Shown in pieces: positions 15,868 through 24,997 of a stretch of 64,000 nucleotides of DNA. Each line of letters begins with the position of its first letter. Positions within the stretch are counted from its first letter, which is position 1. This DNA comes from Massilia kyonggiensis. Its GTDB lineage: Bacteria; Pseudomonadota; Gammaproteobacteria; Burkholderiales; Burkholderiaceae_D. Position numbers and translations under genes: made by a program. Location: the NCBI RefSeq assembly GCF_024756235.1, contig NZ_JANUGY010000017.1, positions 1 through 64,000 of the forward strand, read 5' to 3'. Below the pieces are notes generated by a model. That model saw only the letters and a program-made list of their open reading frames with translations, made no database searches and had not been told where the DNA came from.

Positions 15868-16847
15868 AGCGCCTCGGGATTCAAAATATTGGTCGGGCTC
15901 CCGTTCGCGAAGCTCACGACGTTCTCGAACGCGGCCCGGAAATACAATTCATAACTGTCGCGCTCCACGTAGCCGAGGTGCGGCGTCGCCAGCACGGTCG
16001 GAATCTTCAGGATCGCCGCGTCGCCCGCCAGCGGTTCGCTGGTGAATACATCCAGCGCCGCATACCCTGGCCGTCCCTTGCGCAGCGCCGCCTCGAGCGC
16101 GCCTTCCTCGACCAGTTCCGCCCGGCTCGTGTTCACGAACAACGCGTCGCGCTTCATGCGCGCCAGGTCGTCCGCCTTGACGATGCCGCGCGTCGCATCG
16201 TTCAACCGCAGGTGCACACTGACCACGTCGGCCTGCTCGAAGAACGCTTCGCGCGTGGGCGCGGCCGTCAAACCGTCGGCAACGGCCGCAGCCCGGCTTT
16301 TCTCGCTGCCCCACACCATCACCTGCATGCCGAACGCCTGCGCATACCCTGCGATCAGGTGCCCGATCTTGCCGTAGCCCCAGATCCCCAGCGTACGACC
16401 TTTCAGCACGCGGCCCAGGCCGTTGAGTTCCGGATTGATGGACGCCGTCTGCCACAGCCCGTCCTTCAGGTTGTTGGCGTAAGGCACGATCTTGCGGCTG
16501 GCTGCCATGATCAGTGCCCACGTCAGTTCGGCCGGCGCGACGGGCGAGCCGACGCCTTCCGCGATCGCGATGCCGAGCTCCGTTGCGGCCGCCACGTCGA
16601 CGTGCCCAGAGACCTTGCCGGTCTGTGAAATCAGCTTCAGGTTGGGCAGCTTGGCCAGCAGCGCGCGGGGGAAGGCGGTGCGCTCGCGGATCAGCACGAG
16701 GGCGTCGAACGGTGCCAGGCGGATCGCCAGCTGGCCCAGGCCGCGTGTCGAATTATTGAACACTTTGACCTCGTGGCCGTCCAACAGCCGGAAGCATTCG
16801 AGGCCGCGGACGGCGTCTTGATAATCGTCAAGGATCGCAATTTTCAT
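15864..16847 (-). CDS. D-2-hydroxyacid dehydrogenase family protein
   Basis: An NAD(P)-dependent reductase or dehydrogenase of 2-oxo/2-hydroxy acids, in the same family as phosphoglycerate dehydrogenase, glyoxylate reductase and D-lactate dehydrogenase. The 327-residue product has the dinucleotide fold GIWGYGKIGHLIAGYAQAFG in the middle. The substrate/catalytic Arg is in VSVHLRLNDATRG, and the Glu/His pair of the family is near the C terminus (VLATPHLGYVERDSYELYF). There is no ACT regulatory domain, so it is not a full-length SerA. The true substrate cannot be told. It is transcribed alone and starts at ATG 16847. Confidence 0.88.
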   Translation of the reverse strand: MKIAILDDYQDAVRGLECFRLLDGHEVKVFNNSTRGLGQLAIRLAPFDALVLIRERTAFPRALLAKLPNLKLISQTGKVSGHVDVAAATELGIAIAEGVGSPVAPAELTWALIMAASRKIVPYANNLKDGLWQTASINPELNGLGRVLKGRTLGIWGYGKIGHLIAGYAQAFGMQVMVWGSEKSRAAAVADGLTAAPTREAFFEQADVVSVHLRLNDATRGIVKADDLARMKRDALFVNTSRAELVEEGALEAALRKGRPGYAALDVFTSEPLAGDAAILKIPTVLATPHLGYVERDSYELYFRAAFENVVSFANGSPTNILNPEAL

Positions 16848-17291
16848 GGATGTTAGCGGATGTTATCAGCAAGAAAGTAATGAAATGACAGAATTTGAAC
16901 GATAGGAAATAGCCTACTACTTTACTCAACCAAAATTCCTACATTTTTGTTATTGAAGCATTTGAAACGGGTTTGCGCGGGTGTAGAATCGACCAGAAAT
17001 AAGAGCCCGAGATGTCAGATTGATATCATTTGCGGCCAGCAGCACACGTTCCAACCAGCCCGCCGGCATCCGCGCACACGCGACCCCGGGCTGGCGACAT
17101 GACCGCCGTAGCACTGAACCGTGAACCGCACGGATACCCAGGTGCGGGCCCACGAGGCCATCCTTGACGACGATCCTGCCGGGACAAGATTAACGGGATT
17201 CCGAAAGCCGCGCGCATTGCAGGCCGCCGCCTCTGCCGCATTCAAGGCCATCGGAATCGCCAGGGATTCTTAATTGGCATTGGAGGTATGT
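16848..17291. other. Intergenic region upstream of pckG
   Basis: A 444-base gap between divergent genes, AT-rich at 16850-16960. It contains a good sigma-70-type promoter towards pckG (16962-16989) and a long leader of ~290 bases. No gene or clear riboswitch structure was recognised in the leader. Confidence 0.5.
16962..16989 (+). promoter_or_regulatory. Candidate sigma-70 promoter of pckG
   Basis: TTGAAA (16962-16967), a 16-base spacer and TAGAAT (16984-16989). It implies an unusually long 5' leader of roughly 290 bases. Confidence 0.5.
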
Positions 17292-19157
17292 ATGAACCAG
17301 CCCGTGATGGGCGGCGTCGCCGCACTGAACGTCCCAGCTTACATCAAGCACAATAAACTCATCAATTGGGTGGCCGAGATCGCGGCCCTCACGAAGCCCG
17401 ACGCCATCTACTGGTGCGACGGCTCCGAAGAAGAGTACGACCGCCTGTGCGCACAGATGGTCGAGGCCGGCACGATGAAACGCCTGAATCCGGCAAAGCG
17501 CCCGAACTCGTACCTGGCCTGCTCCGACCCGAGCGACGTGGCGCGTGTCGAAGACCGTACCTTCATCTGCTCGGCCACGAAGGAGCAGGCGGGTCCGACC
17601 AATAACTGGACCGACCCGAACGAGATGCGCCAGACCCTGAACGGCCTGTTCGACGGCTGCATGGCCGGCCGCACGATGTACGTCGTGCCGTTCTCGATGG
17701 GCCCGCTGGGCTCGCCGATCGCGCACATCGGCGTGGAACTGTCCGATTCGCCGTATGTCGCCGTCAACATGCGCATCATGACCCGCATGGGCAAGGCCGT
17801 GTACGACGTGCTGGGCAGCGACGGCGATTTCGTGCCGTGCGTGCACACCGTCGGCATGCCGCTGCAGCCGGGCCAGCAGGACGTGCGCTGGCCGTGCAAC
17901 GCGACCAAGTACATCGTGCACTATCCGGAAACGCGCGAGATCTGGTCGTTCGGCTCGGGCTACGGCGGCAACGCTCTGCTGGGTAAGAAATGCTTCGCGC
18001 TGCGCATCGCTTCCAACATGGGTTACCAGGAAGCCCAGCAGGGCGGCACCGGCTGGCTGGCCGAACACATGCTGATCCTGGGTGTGGAATCGCCGCAGGG
18101 CGACAAGAAATACGTCGCGGCCGCGTTCCCGTCGGCCTGCGGCAAGACGAACTTCGCGATGCTGATCCCGCCGGCCGGCTTCGAAGGCTGGAAGGTAACG
18201 ACCATTGGCGACGACATCGCCTGGATCAAGCCGGGCGCGGACGGCAAGCTGTACGCCATCAACCCGGAAGCGGGCTATTTCGGCGTGGCCCCGGGCACGA
18301 ACGAAAAGACGAATCCGAACTGCATGGCATCGCTGCGCGAAAACGTCATCTTCACGAACGTGGCGCTGACCGACGACGGCGACGTGTGGTGGGAAGGCAT
18401 GACCAAGGAAGCCCCGGCGCACCTGATCGACTGGCAGGGCAAGGACTGGACCCCGGCGTCCGGCACGAAGGCCGCGCACCCGAACGCGCGCTTCACCGTC
18501 GCCGCCACGCAGAACCCGGTGATCGACCCGGCCTGGGACGATCCGGCCGGCGTGCCGATCTCGGCCTTCATCTTCGGCGGCCGCCGCTCGACGACGGTGC
18601 CGCTCGTGACGGAAGCCCGCAACTGGACGGAAGGCGTATACATGGCCGCCACGATGGGCTCGGAAACGACGGCTGCCGCCGCCGGCCAGATGGGCATCGT
18701 GCGCCGCGACCCGTACGCCATGCTGCCGTTCATCGGCTACAACATGAGCGATTACTTCCAGCACTGGCTCAACCTGGGCCAGAAAGTCGCCGGCAAGAAT
18801 CCGCAAGCGCTGCCGAAGATCTTCTGCGTCAACTGGTTCCGCACCGACGACAGCGGCAAGTTCGTGTGGCCGGGCTACGGCGACAATATGCGCGTGCTGA
18901 AGTGGATCCTGGACCGCAGCCAGGGCCAGGCCGGCGGCGTCGAGCACATGTTCGGCACCACCCCGACCTATGGCGACCTGAACTGGACCGGCATCGACTT
19001 CACGAACGAGCAGTTCAACCAGATCACATCGATCGACAAGGACGCGTGGCGCGAGGAACTGAAGCTGCACAGCGAGCTGTTCGACAAGCTGGCGTACCGC
19101 CTGCCGCAAGAACTGGTCGCGACCAAGCAGCAGCTGGAAAAGCGCCTGGCCGAGTAA
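17292..19157 (+). CDS. pckG: Phosphoenolpyruvate carboxykinase (GTP)
   Basis: It converts oxaloacetate and GTP to phosphoenolpyruvate, CO2 and GDP, the entry step of gluconeogenesis from organic and amino acids. The ~621-residue length and motifs are those of the GTP-dependent family. They include the P-loop FPSACGKTNFAML, the metal/kinase-2 motif TIGDDIAWIKPG, the substrate-binding GSGYGGNALLGKKCFALRIAS and the nucleotide-binding FIGYNMSDYFQHWL. The ATG at 17292 has GGAGG 5 bases upstream, so it is preferred to the in-frame start at 17274. It ends in a strong terminator. The presence of pckG fits an organism living on proteins and amino acids, as the neighbouring protease and cyanophycinase genes suggest. 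Confidence 0.96.
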   Translation: MNQPVMGGVAALNVPAYIKHNKLINWVAEIAALTKPDAIYWCDGSEEEYDRLCAQMVEAGTMKRLNPAKRPNSYLACSDPSDVARVEDRTFICSATKEQAGPTNNWTDPNEMRQTLNGLFDGCMAGRTMYVVPFSMGPLGSPIAHIGVELSDSPYVAVNMRIMTRMGKAVYDVLGSDGDFVPCVHTVGMPLQPGQQDVRWPCNATKYIVHYPETREIWSFGSGYGGNALLGKKCFALRIASNMGYQEAQQGGTGWLAEHMLILGVESPQGDKKYVAAAFPSACGKTNFAMLIPPAGFEGWKVTTIGDDIAWIKPGADGKLYAINPEAGYFGVAPGTNEKTNPNCMASLRENVIFTNVALTDDGDVWWEGMTKEAPAHLIDWQGKDWTPASGTKAAHPNARFTVAATQNPVIDPAWDDPAGVPISAFIFGGRRSTTVPLVTEARNWTEGVYMAATMGSETTAAAAGQMGIVRRDPYAMLPFIGYNMSDYFQHWLNLGQKVAGKNPQALPKIFCVNWFRTDDSGKFVWPGYGDNMRVLKWILDRSQGQAGGVEHMFGTTPTYGDLNWTGIDFTNEQFNQITSIDKDAWREELKLHSELFDKLAYRLPQELVATKQQLEKRLAE

Positions 19158-19572
19158 GGCGCGCGGAGAAACACAGGCGAGGAGACGACGGCTGCACACG
19201 CCACGATGCGGCCGCAATAACAAACGGAAAAAGGACAGGCTCGCCTGTCCTTTTTCTTTGCCTCATCTCCGCTTTATCGCTAATAGTGCAACTAACCAAC
19301 ATAGACTGGTTGCATGCACAGTGCATGCGATGACGCCGGGCACGACAATGCAAGCCTTGAGGCAACCAGCAAAGATAAGCCATTGACCCGGTATTGAAAC
19401 GGGAATATGTCGGTCCATATGCGGCGGATGCTACCGCAATCGCCAGACGGCGCAACGGCACGCAGGCGGCCCCATGGCTGTTGCCATGGGCTTCTTTGAA
19501 GGACAGCCGGGACGCGTGCCGCTTTCTGTCATGCGAGGCGGTCATATCCTGGTGATTACAGGAGTACTTCTT
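19158..19572. other. Intergenic region between pckG and the zinc ADH
   Basis: About 415 bases. It holds the pckG terminator and an inverted repeat (GCATGCA-CAG-TGCATGC, 19312-19328) that could be an operator for the downstream gene. No gene is supported in the rest. Confidence 0.5.
19228..19255 (+). terminator. Rho-independent terminator of pckG
   Basis: AAAAAGGACAGG/CCTGTCCTTTTT with CTCG loop, 70 bases after the stop. Confidence 0.9.
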
Positions 19573-20721
19573 ATGAAAGCTGTTGTCTATCGCGGCCCAA
19601 ATCAGGTCGCAGTCGAAAACGTGCCCGATCCAAAGATCGAGCGTCCCATGGATGCGATCGTCAAGATCACCAGCACCAACATCTGCGGCTCCGACCTCCA
19701 CATGTACGAGGGCAGGACCGATTTCGAGCAGGGACGTACGTTCGGCCACGAGAATCTCGGCGTGGTCATGGAAGTCGGACCGGCGGTCGAGCGGATCAAG
19801 CCCGGCGACTGGGTCTGCCTGCCCTTCAACATCAGCTGTGGCCACTGCAAGAACTGCGAGCGTGGCCTCACCAACTACTGCCTGAAGGCGAACGAGCCAG
19901 GCGTCGCCGGTGGTGCATTCGGTTTCGCCGACATGGGACCATGGCAGGGCGGCCAGGCCGAATTCCTGCGGGTGCCCTGGGCCGACTTCATGTGCCTGAA
20001 GCTGCCGGACGATGCGGAGGAGAAGCAATCCGACTACGTGATGTGCGCCGACATCTTCCCGACTGGCTGGCACGCGACCGAGCTGGCCGGCATGAAGCCG
20101 GGCGACGCGGTGGTCATCTACGGCGCCGGGCCGGTGGGCCTGATGGCCGCGCACTCGGCGATGATCAAGGGCGCCTGCAGCGTGATGGTGGTCGACTGCC
20201 ATTCAGACCGGCTCAAGCTGGCCGAGTCGATCGGCGCAATCGCGATCGACTATTCGAAGGAAGACCCGGTGCAGCGGGTCATGGACCTGACTCACGGGCT
20301 TGGCGCGGATGTGGGCTGCGAATGCGTCGGCTACCAGTGCCACGACCACCATCACCACCGCCAGGAGCGTCCTAATCTCACCATGAACAACCTGGTCAAC
20401 TCCGTCAAGTTCACGGGCGGGATCGGCGTGGTCGGCGTGTTCGTTCCGGAGGATCCGAACGGCCCGGACGCTCTGGAGAAAGAAGGGAAGATCGCGCTCG
20501 ATTGGGGCATGCTCTGGTTCAAGGGGCAGCGTGTCGCGACCGGCCAGTGCCCCGTCAAGGCCTACAACCGCCAGCTGCGCGACCTGATCCACGCCGGCCG
20601 CGCCAAGCCATCGTTCATCGTTTCCCATCAGTTGACACTGGACCAGGCGCCCGACGCCTACCAGCACTTCGACAACCGCGACCACGGTTGGACCAAGGTG
20701 ATCCTGCATCCTGGCGCCTAG
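19573..20721 (+). CDS. Zinc-dependent alcohol dehydrogenase, glutathione-independent formaldehyde dehydrogenase type
   Basis: An NAD-linked medium-chain dehydrogenase of 382 residues. Catalytic zinc ligands are in NICGSDLH and the GHE motif (RTFGHENLG). The structural zinc site is the Cys cluster CGHCKNCERGLTNYC. The Rossmann motif is VVIYGAGPVGLMAA. The inserted loops (GVAGGAFGFADMGPWQGGQAEFLRVPWADF) and the C-terminal region DWGMLWFKGQ are those of the FdhA-like group (formaldehyde dismutase/dehydrogenase), so aldehyde detoxification is likely. The ATG at 19573 is preceded by AGGAG. A His-rich loop (CHDHHHHRQ, about residues 257-265) is unusual. Codon choice seems slightly different from the neighbours; I did not compute it. 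Confidence 0.88.
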   Translation: MKAVVYRGPNQVAVENVPDPKIERPMDAIVKITSTNICGSDLHMYEGRTDFEQGRTFGHENLGVVMEVGPAVERIKPGDWVCLPFNISCGHCKNCERGLTNYCLKANEPGVAGGAFGFADMGPWQGGQAEFLRVPWADFMCLKLPDDAEEKQSDYVMCADIFPTGWHATELAGMKPGDAVVIYGAGPVGLMAAHSAMIKGACSVMVVDCHSDRLKLAESIGAIAIDYSKEDPVQRVMDLTHGLGADVGCECVGYQCHDHHHHRQERPNLTMNNLVNSVKFTGGIGVVGVFVPEDPNGPDALEKEGKIALDWGMLWFKGQRVATGQCPVKAYNRQLRDLIHAGRAKPSFIVSHQLTLDQAPDAYQHFDNRDHGWTKVILHPGA

Positions 20722-20804
20722 CCGCGCGTCATCCGGGACCGAACGCCGCCTCCGGGTGGCGTTTCAGGCGCCGGCATTTTTTACACACCACGTTGCGCGA
20801 TTTC

Positions 20805-20828
20805 ATTTAGTTTTTGATTTTACTAAAT
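20805..20828. promoter_or_regulatory. Inverted repeat, candidate operator of the GH39 gene
   Basis: ATTTAGT and ACTAAAT arms around a 10-base spacer, about 90 bases upstream of the GH39 start. The right half includes TTTACTAAA (20819-20827), which is repeated upstream of the GH2 gene and of the next TonB receptor. Confidence 0.5.
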
Positions 20829-20919
20829 GGCGCTTATCCTCTATCCTTTCGTCAACTCGTACTGTTAGCGCAAACATCTTCAACGATAAGCGAGCTTCGA
20901 CGTAAAAAGGACAATAGAC

Positions 20920-22488
20920 ATGAGACACCGCCGCACCGTGCTGCGCGCCGCTCTGGCGCTGGCTTTCACCACTCCATTCGCACTGCCCGCCCTGGCCGCC
21001 GACGCTGCGCGCCAGATCGTCATCGACGCGAACGCGCCGACCGTCCCGCGCGACCATTTCGCCGACCTGTCAGTAGGCTCCGATTACCCGGGCACGCTGA
21101 TCCGCGACGACAGCCTGGCCCAACTGAAGATCGCGAAGGATGAGCTGGGCTTCCGCTATATCCGCTTCCACGGCATCTTCCACGACGTGCTGGGCACGTT
21201 CAAGATGGTGGACGGCAAGCCCGTTTACGACTGGACGAAGATCGACTACCTGTACGACAAGCTGCTGGGCATGGGCATCAAGCCGTTCGTCGAGCTGGGC
21301 TTCACGCCGGAAGCGATGAAGACGTCCGACAACAGCATCTTCTACTGGAAGGGCAACACCTCGCACCCGAAACCGGAGCTGTGGGCGGGCCTCGTCGACG
21401 CCTTCGTGCGCCACGTGCAGCAGCGCTACGGCAAGGAAGAAGTGCGCACCTGGTTCTTCGAAGTGTGGAACGAGCCGAACCTGGACGGCTTCTGGGAAAA
21501 GGCCGACCAGAAAGCCTATTTTGACCTGTACGACGTGACCGCGAAGACCATCAAGGCGATCGACCCGACCCTGCGCGTTGGCGGCCCGGCGACGGCGGGC
21601 GCGGCCTGGGTGCCGGAATTCCTCGCGCACACGCAGAAGAGCGGTGCCGCCGTCGACTTCATCGCCACGCACACCTACGGCGTGGATGGCGGCTTCCTGG
21701 ACGAGAACGGCCAGGGCGACCAGAAGCTGTCGCCGTCGCCGGACGGCATCGTCGGCGACGTGCGCAAGGTCCGCAAGGAGATCGAAGCGTCGTACCTGCC
21801 CAAGCTGCCGCTGTATTTCACGGAATGGAGCACCAGCTACAACCCGCGCGACCTCGTGCACGATTCGTACATCAGTGCCGCGTACATCCTGTCGAAGCTG
21901 AAGGCGACGGAAGGCATCGCGCAGGGCATGAGCTATTGGACCTATACGGACCTGTTCGAGGAACCAGGCCCGCCGACCGCGCCGTTCGAAGGCGGTTTCG
22001 GCCTGATGAATCCGCAGGGCATCCGCAAGGCCGCCTGGTTCGCCTACAAGTACATGAACGAGCTGGGCGACCAGCAGGTGCAGACCACCGACAAGCAAAG
22101 CTGGGTGACGAAGGACGCGAACGGCGTGCAGGTGCTGGCGTGGGACTTCCAGACGCCGGACATGGGCAAGAAGACCAACCGCCCGTTCTTCGGCGCCGTC
22201 CAGCCGACGAAGAACGGCACGCCGTTGAAGCTGTCGCTGAAGGGCATGAAGCCGGGCACGTATAACGTCCAGGTGTACCGCACGGGCTTCAAGGCCAATG
22301 ACGCGTACACGGCTTACATCGAGATGGGCAAGCCGAAGACGCTCACGGCCGACCAGCTCGCGAAGCTGCAGGCGCTGACGGTGGACAAGCCGGAGACGCG
22401 CACCGTGAAGGTCGCGGCGAACGGCACCGCGAACGTGCAGGTGCCGATGCGCGTGAACGACGTGGTCCTGGTGAAGATCGCGAAGTGA
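20920..22488 (+). CDS. Secreted glycoside hydrolase family 39 (beta-xylosidase-like)
   Basis: The 522-residue product has a signal peptide (1-27, ALAA) and a TIM-barrel glycosidase of the GH39/clan A type. The acid/base is Glu185 in FEVWNEPNLDGFW and the nucleophile is Glu302 in LYFTEWSTSYNP. A beta-sandwich C-terminal region follows (from about residue 390). GH39 enzymes remove beta-xylose or related sugars by retention. The exact sugar is not known here, and a role on plant or bacterial polysaccharide is equally possible. The ATG follows AAAAGGACAATAGAC, a good RBS. It stands alone between the zinc ADH and the convergent transporter gene. Confidence 0.88.
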   Translation: MRHRRTVLRAALALAFTTPFALPALAADAARQIVIDANAPTVPRDHFADLSVGSDYPGTLIRDDSLAQLKIAKDELGFRYIRFHGIFHDVLGTFKMVDGKPVYDWTKIDYLYDKLLGMGIKPFVELGFTPEAMKTSDNSIFYWKGNTSHPKPELWAGLVDAFVRHVQQRYGKEEVRTWFFEVWNEPNLDGFWEKADQKAYFDLYDVTAKTIKAIDPTLRVGGPATAGAAWVPEFLAHTQKSGAAVDFIATHTYGVDGGFLDENGQGDQKLSPSPDGIVGDVRKVRKEIEASYLPKLPLYFTEWSTSYNPRDLVHDSYISAAYILSKLKATEGIAQGMSYWTYTDLFEEPGPPTAPFEGGFGLMNPQGIRKAAWFAYKYMNELGDQQVQTTDKQSWVTKDANGVQVLAWDFQTPDMGKKTNRPFFGAVQPTKNGTPLKLSLKGMKPGTYNVQVYRTGFKANDAYTAYIEMGKPKTLTADQLAKLQALTVDKPETRTVKVAANGTANVQVPMRVNDVVLVKIAK

Positions 22489-22494
22489 TCGAGT

Positions 22495-23877
22495 TCAGCC
22501 CCACTGCATCAGGCAGGGGGGTATGAGCAGCACGAGGGCCAGCACGAGGTAGATCAGCTGCAGCGGGATCATCCACTTGGCCCACGTGATCCACGGCACG
22601 CGCGCAAGCGCGAGCACGCCGACCGTGATGCCGGACGTCGGGATCATCGGCGTCGACAATTCTCCGAGTTGAAAAGCGAGGATCGCGGTCTGGCGCGTCA
22701 CGCCCACGAGGTCCGCGAGCGGTGCCATGATCGGCATCGTCAGCGCGGCCTGGCCCGTGCCCGAGTGGATGAAGAAGTTGATCACCGACTGGATCAGGTA
22801 CATCTTCTGCGCCGCGAACACGGGGTGGCTCGACTGCACGAGCGGCATCAGGCCGTGCAGCATCGTGTCGATGATGTGGGCGTCGCGCGCGAGGATCATC
22901 GTGCCGCGTGCGATCGCGATCACGAGCGCCGTCGGCGCCAGGTCTTTCGCGCCCTGCATGAATGCCGCCACCCAGTTGTCGGGCCCGAGCCGCCCGACGA
23001 TGCCCACGACGATCGCCATGGATAAAAACAGCGCCGCGATCTCGTCGATGTACCAGTCGAATTTCACCACGCCGACCACCATCGCCGCCAGCGACAGTGC
23101 GAAGATCGCCAGCACCGCCTTGTGCCGGCCCGTCATGCGGTCGAGCCCCACATGTATCGGCTGTTCCTGGCGCCGCGACTGGTCCAGCACATAGGTCGGG
23201 CTCAATGTCGGGTTCTGCTTCACGCGCGCCGCGTACCACATCAGGAACAGGATCGTGACGGTCGTTGTCGCCACCCACACGATCAGGCGATACCCGATCC
23301 CCGAAAACACGGGCACGCCCGCGATACCCTGCGCGATGCCGACGTTGAACGGATTGAGGAACGCGGCACCGAAGCCGGCCTGCGAACCGAGGAACGGGAT
23401 CGACACGCCGACGATGGTGTCGTAGCCGAGCGCCAGCGCGAGCGGCACGAAGATCAGCACGAACGGAATCGCCTCCTCGTTCATGCCGAACGTGGCGCCG
23501 CCGAGCGAGAACAGGGTGACGAAGACGGGAATCAGCGCGGCGCGCACGAGCGGCGAGTGTTCGTGCATGCGAGCGATCGAGCGGATGCCCGTGTCGATCG
23601 CGTCGGTCTTTTGCACGACGGCGAATGCGCCCCCGACGACAAGCACGAAGCCGATGATCTGCGCCGCCTCCACAAAACCCTTGATGGGTGCCTTCATCAG
23701 CGCGACGAGGCCCTGCGGCGCGCTCTCGACATAGTGGAACGAGGCCGGGTCGATGAGCTGCTTGCCGCCCACGAGGTGCGTCTCGTACTTCCCGCCGGGG
23801 ATGAACCACGTCGCCAGCGCGATCAGCGCGAGGATCGCGAACAGCAGCACGAAGGTATTGGGAATTCGTAGTCGCAT
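22495..23877 (-). CDS. YfcC family inner-membrane transporter
   Basis: A 460-residue integral membrane protein with about 11-12 helices, starting MRLRIPNTFVLLFAILALIAL. The body fits the YfcC/DcuC-like group (PF03606), with conserved 'GGATFGMNEEAIPFV', 'NPFNVGIAQGIAGVP' and 'FFIHSGTGQAALTMPIMAPL'. These carriers are associated with amino acids, arginine/ornithine or dicarboxylates. It is the second gene of a two-gene unit: its ATG begins 1 base after the stop of the zinc hydrolase gene (23879). In this locus the likely cargo is the beta-Asp-Arg dipeptide, arginine or aspartate. That is inference from context. Confidence 0.85.
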   Translation of the reverse strand: MRLRIPNTFVLLFAILALIALATWFIPGGKYETHLVGGKQLIDPASFHYVESAPQGLVALMKAPIKGFVEAAQIIGFVLVVGGAFAVVQKTDAIDTGIRSIARMHEHSPLVRAALIPVFVTLFSLGGATFGMNEEAIPFVLIFVPLALALGYDTIVGVSIPFLGSQAGFGAAFLNPFNVGIAQGIAGVPVFSGIGYRLIVWVATTTVTILFLMWYAARVKQNPTLSPTYVLDQSRRQEQPIHVGLDRMTGRHKAVLAIFALSLAAMVVGVVKFDWYIDEIAALFLSMAIVVGIVGRLGPDNWVAAFMQGAKDLAPTALVIAIARGTMILARDAHIIDTMLHGLMPLVQSSHPVFAAQKMYLIQSVINFFIHSGTGQAALTMPIMAPLADLVGVTRQTAILAFQLGELSTPMIPTSGITVGVLALARVPWITWAKWMIPLQLIYLVLALVLLIPPCLMQWG

Positions 23878-23878
23878 G

Positions 23879-24997
23879 TCACTGACTCAATAAGGAACCC
23901 GAACGGAAGGGCGTCGTGCCCGCGATTTTACAGACGTGCATCCCGCGCAGCAGGTGACGGTGTGCGGTGCTCGCGAACAGCAGGCCGTCGCGGCTCGCGT
24001 GCACGGTTGCCGTATCGCCGGTGACCGGGTTGACGATGTCGGCGACGGCGTCGCCCGCCTTCACCTCGTCGCCCAGCGCTTTTAAAAACACGAGCACGCC
24101 CGTCTGCGGCGCGTGCAGCGGCTCCACGGCTTCCAGCGGCGACGCCGCGCACCGCGGCGCGGGCAGCGGGGCCGAGGGGATGTCGACGATGCCTTCGCGC
24201 GCGAGGAACTGCAGCAGCGCGCGCGCATCCTGCTCCGCGTAATCGTAACGCACGTCCATCTCGCCACGCAGTTCGACCGTGACGGCGGCGCAGGCGGGCG
24301 GAATCGGGACCGACGGCCCGAAGTGCGCGGCCAGGTCCCACCACAGCCGGCTGCACGCCTCGTCGAACGGCTCGCCGCCCGAACCGGCGGACAGCAGGTA
24401 GGCACGCGCACCGAGCAGCGTCGCCAGCGGCGCCACGCGGTCCGCCAGCGCGGGACCGGTGTAGACATGCAGCAGCGCCTCGTTGTCGCAGTGCAGATCG
24501 AGCACGATGTCGGCGTCGATCGCCATCGCCAGCAGCGTTTTTTTCAGTACCTGCGTTGCGTCCTGCGGCTCCCACCGCTCGATGGCGGTTCGTGCCTCGG
24601 CACGGATCGCGGCCACGTTCGCGGCGGCGTCCGGACCGAGCCGGCCGGACAAGGAGTCTTTCAATTCGTCGGCGACGTGGCGGAACGCGCGGTTGAAATT
24701 GGTACCGGTGCCCAGGTCGAACCGCCCGAACGGCGTGCCGTGCACGATCTGCGACAGCCCGATCGGATTCGCGGCGGGTACGAGGATCACCTCGCCATGG
24801 ATGCGCCCTTCGGCATCGAGCCGTCCGAGTTCGCGCCGCAGGAAGTGCGCGACGAGCATCGCGGGCACTTCGTCCGCGTGCAGCGACGCCTGGATGTAGA
24901 CCTTCTTGCCGCTGCACGCGCTCCCGTAGTGGTACGACGTGAGCTGGTAGCTGGCGACGCCCGGTTCGGTCGCGATCGGATGGGTCTTCGTATGCAT
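23879..24997 (-). CDS. Succinylglutamate desuccinylase/aspartoacylase-like zinc hydrolase (candidate beta-Asp-Arg dipeptide hydrolase)
   Basis: The 372-residue product has the M14-type zinc site. His40 and Glu43 are in QASLHADEVPAM, His169 is in IVLDLHCDNEA, and a catalytic Glu lies in VTVELRGEMD (Glu242 or Glu246). A C-terminal beta barrel (about 285-365, LEAVEPLHAPQTGVLVF ... GLLF) is standard for the family. There is no signal peptide, so it is cytosolic. It shares a tight operon with the YfcC-type carrier and is divergent from the RpiR regulator, TonB receptor and cyanophycinase genes. From memory, zinc enzymes of this kind hydrolyse the cyanophycin dipeptide in comparable clusters (called CphZ). 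I infer that role here and have not verified it. An AGGAGA RBS lies 9 bases before the ATG. Confidence 0.85.
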   Translation of the reverse strand: MHTKTHPIATEPGVASYQLTSYHYGSACSGKKVYIQASLHADEVPAMLVAHFLRRELGRLDAEGRIHGEVILVPAANPIGLSQIVHGTPFGRFDLGTGTNFNRAFRHVADELKDSLSGRLGPDAAANVAAIRAEARTAIERWEPQDATQVLKKTLLAMAIDADIVLDLHCDNEALLHVYTGPALADRVAPLATLLGARAYLLSAGSGGEPFDEACSRLWWDLAAHFGPSVPIPPACAAVTVELRGEMDVRYDYAEQDARALLQFLAREGIVDIPSAPLPAPRCAASPLEAVEPLHAPQTGVLVFLKALGDEVKAGDAVADIVNPVTGDTATVHASRDGLLFASTAHRHLLRGMHVCKIAGTTPFRSGSLLSQ

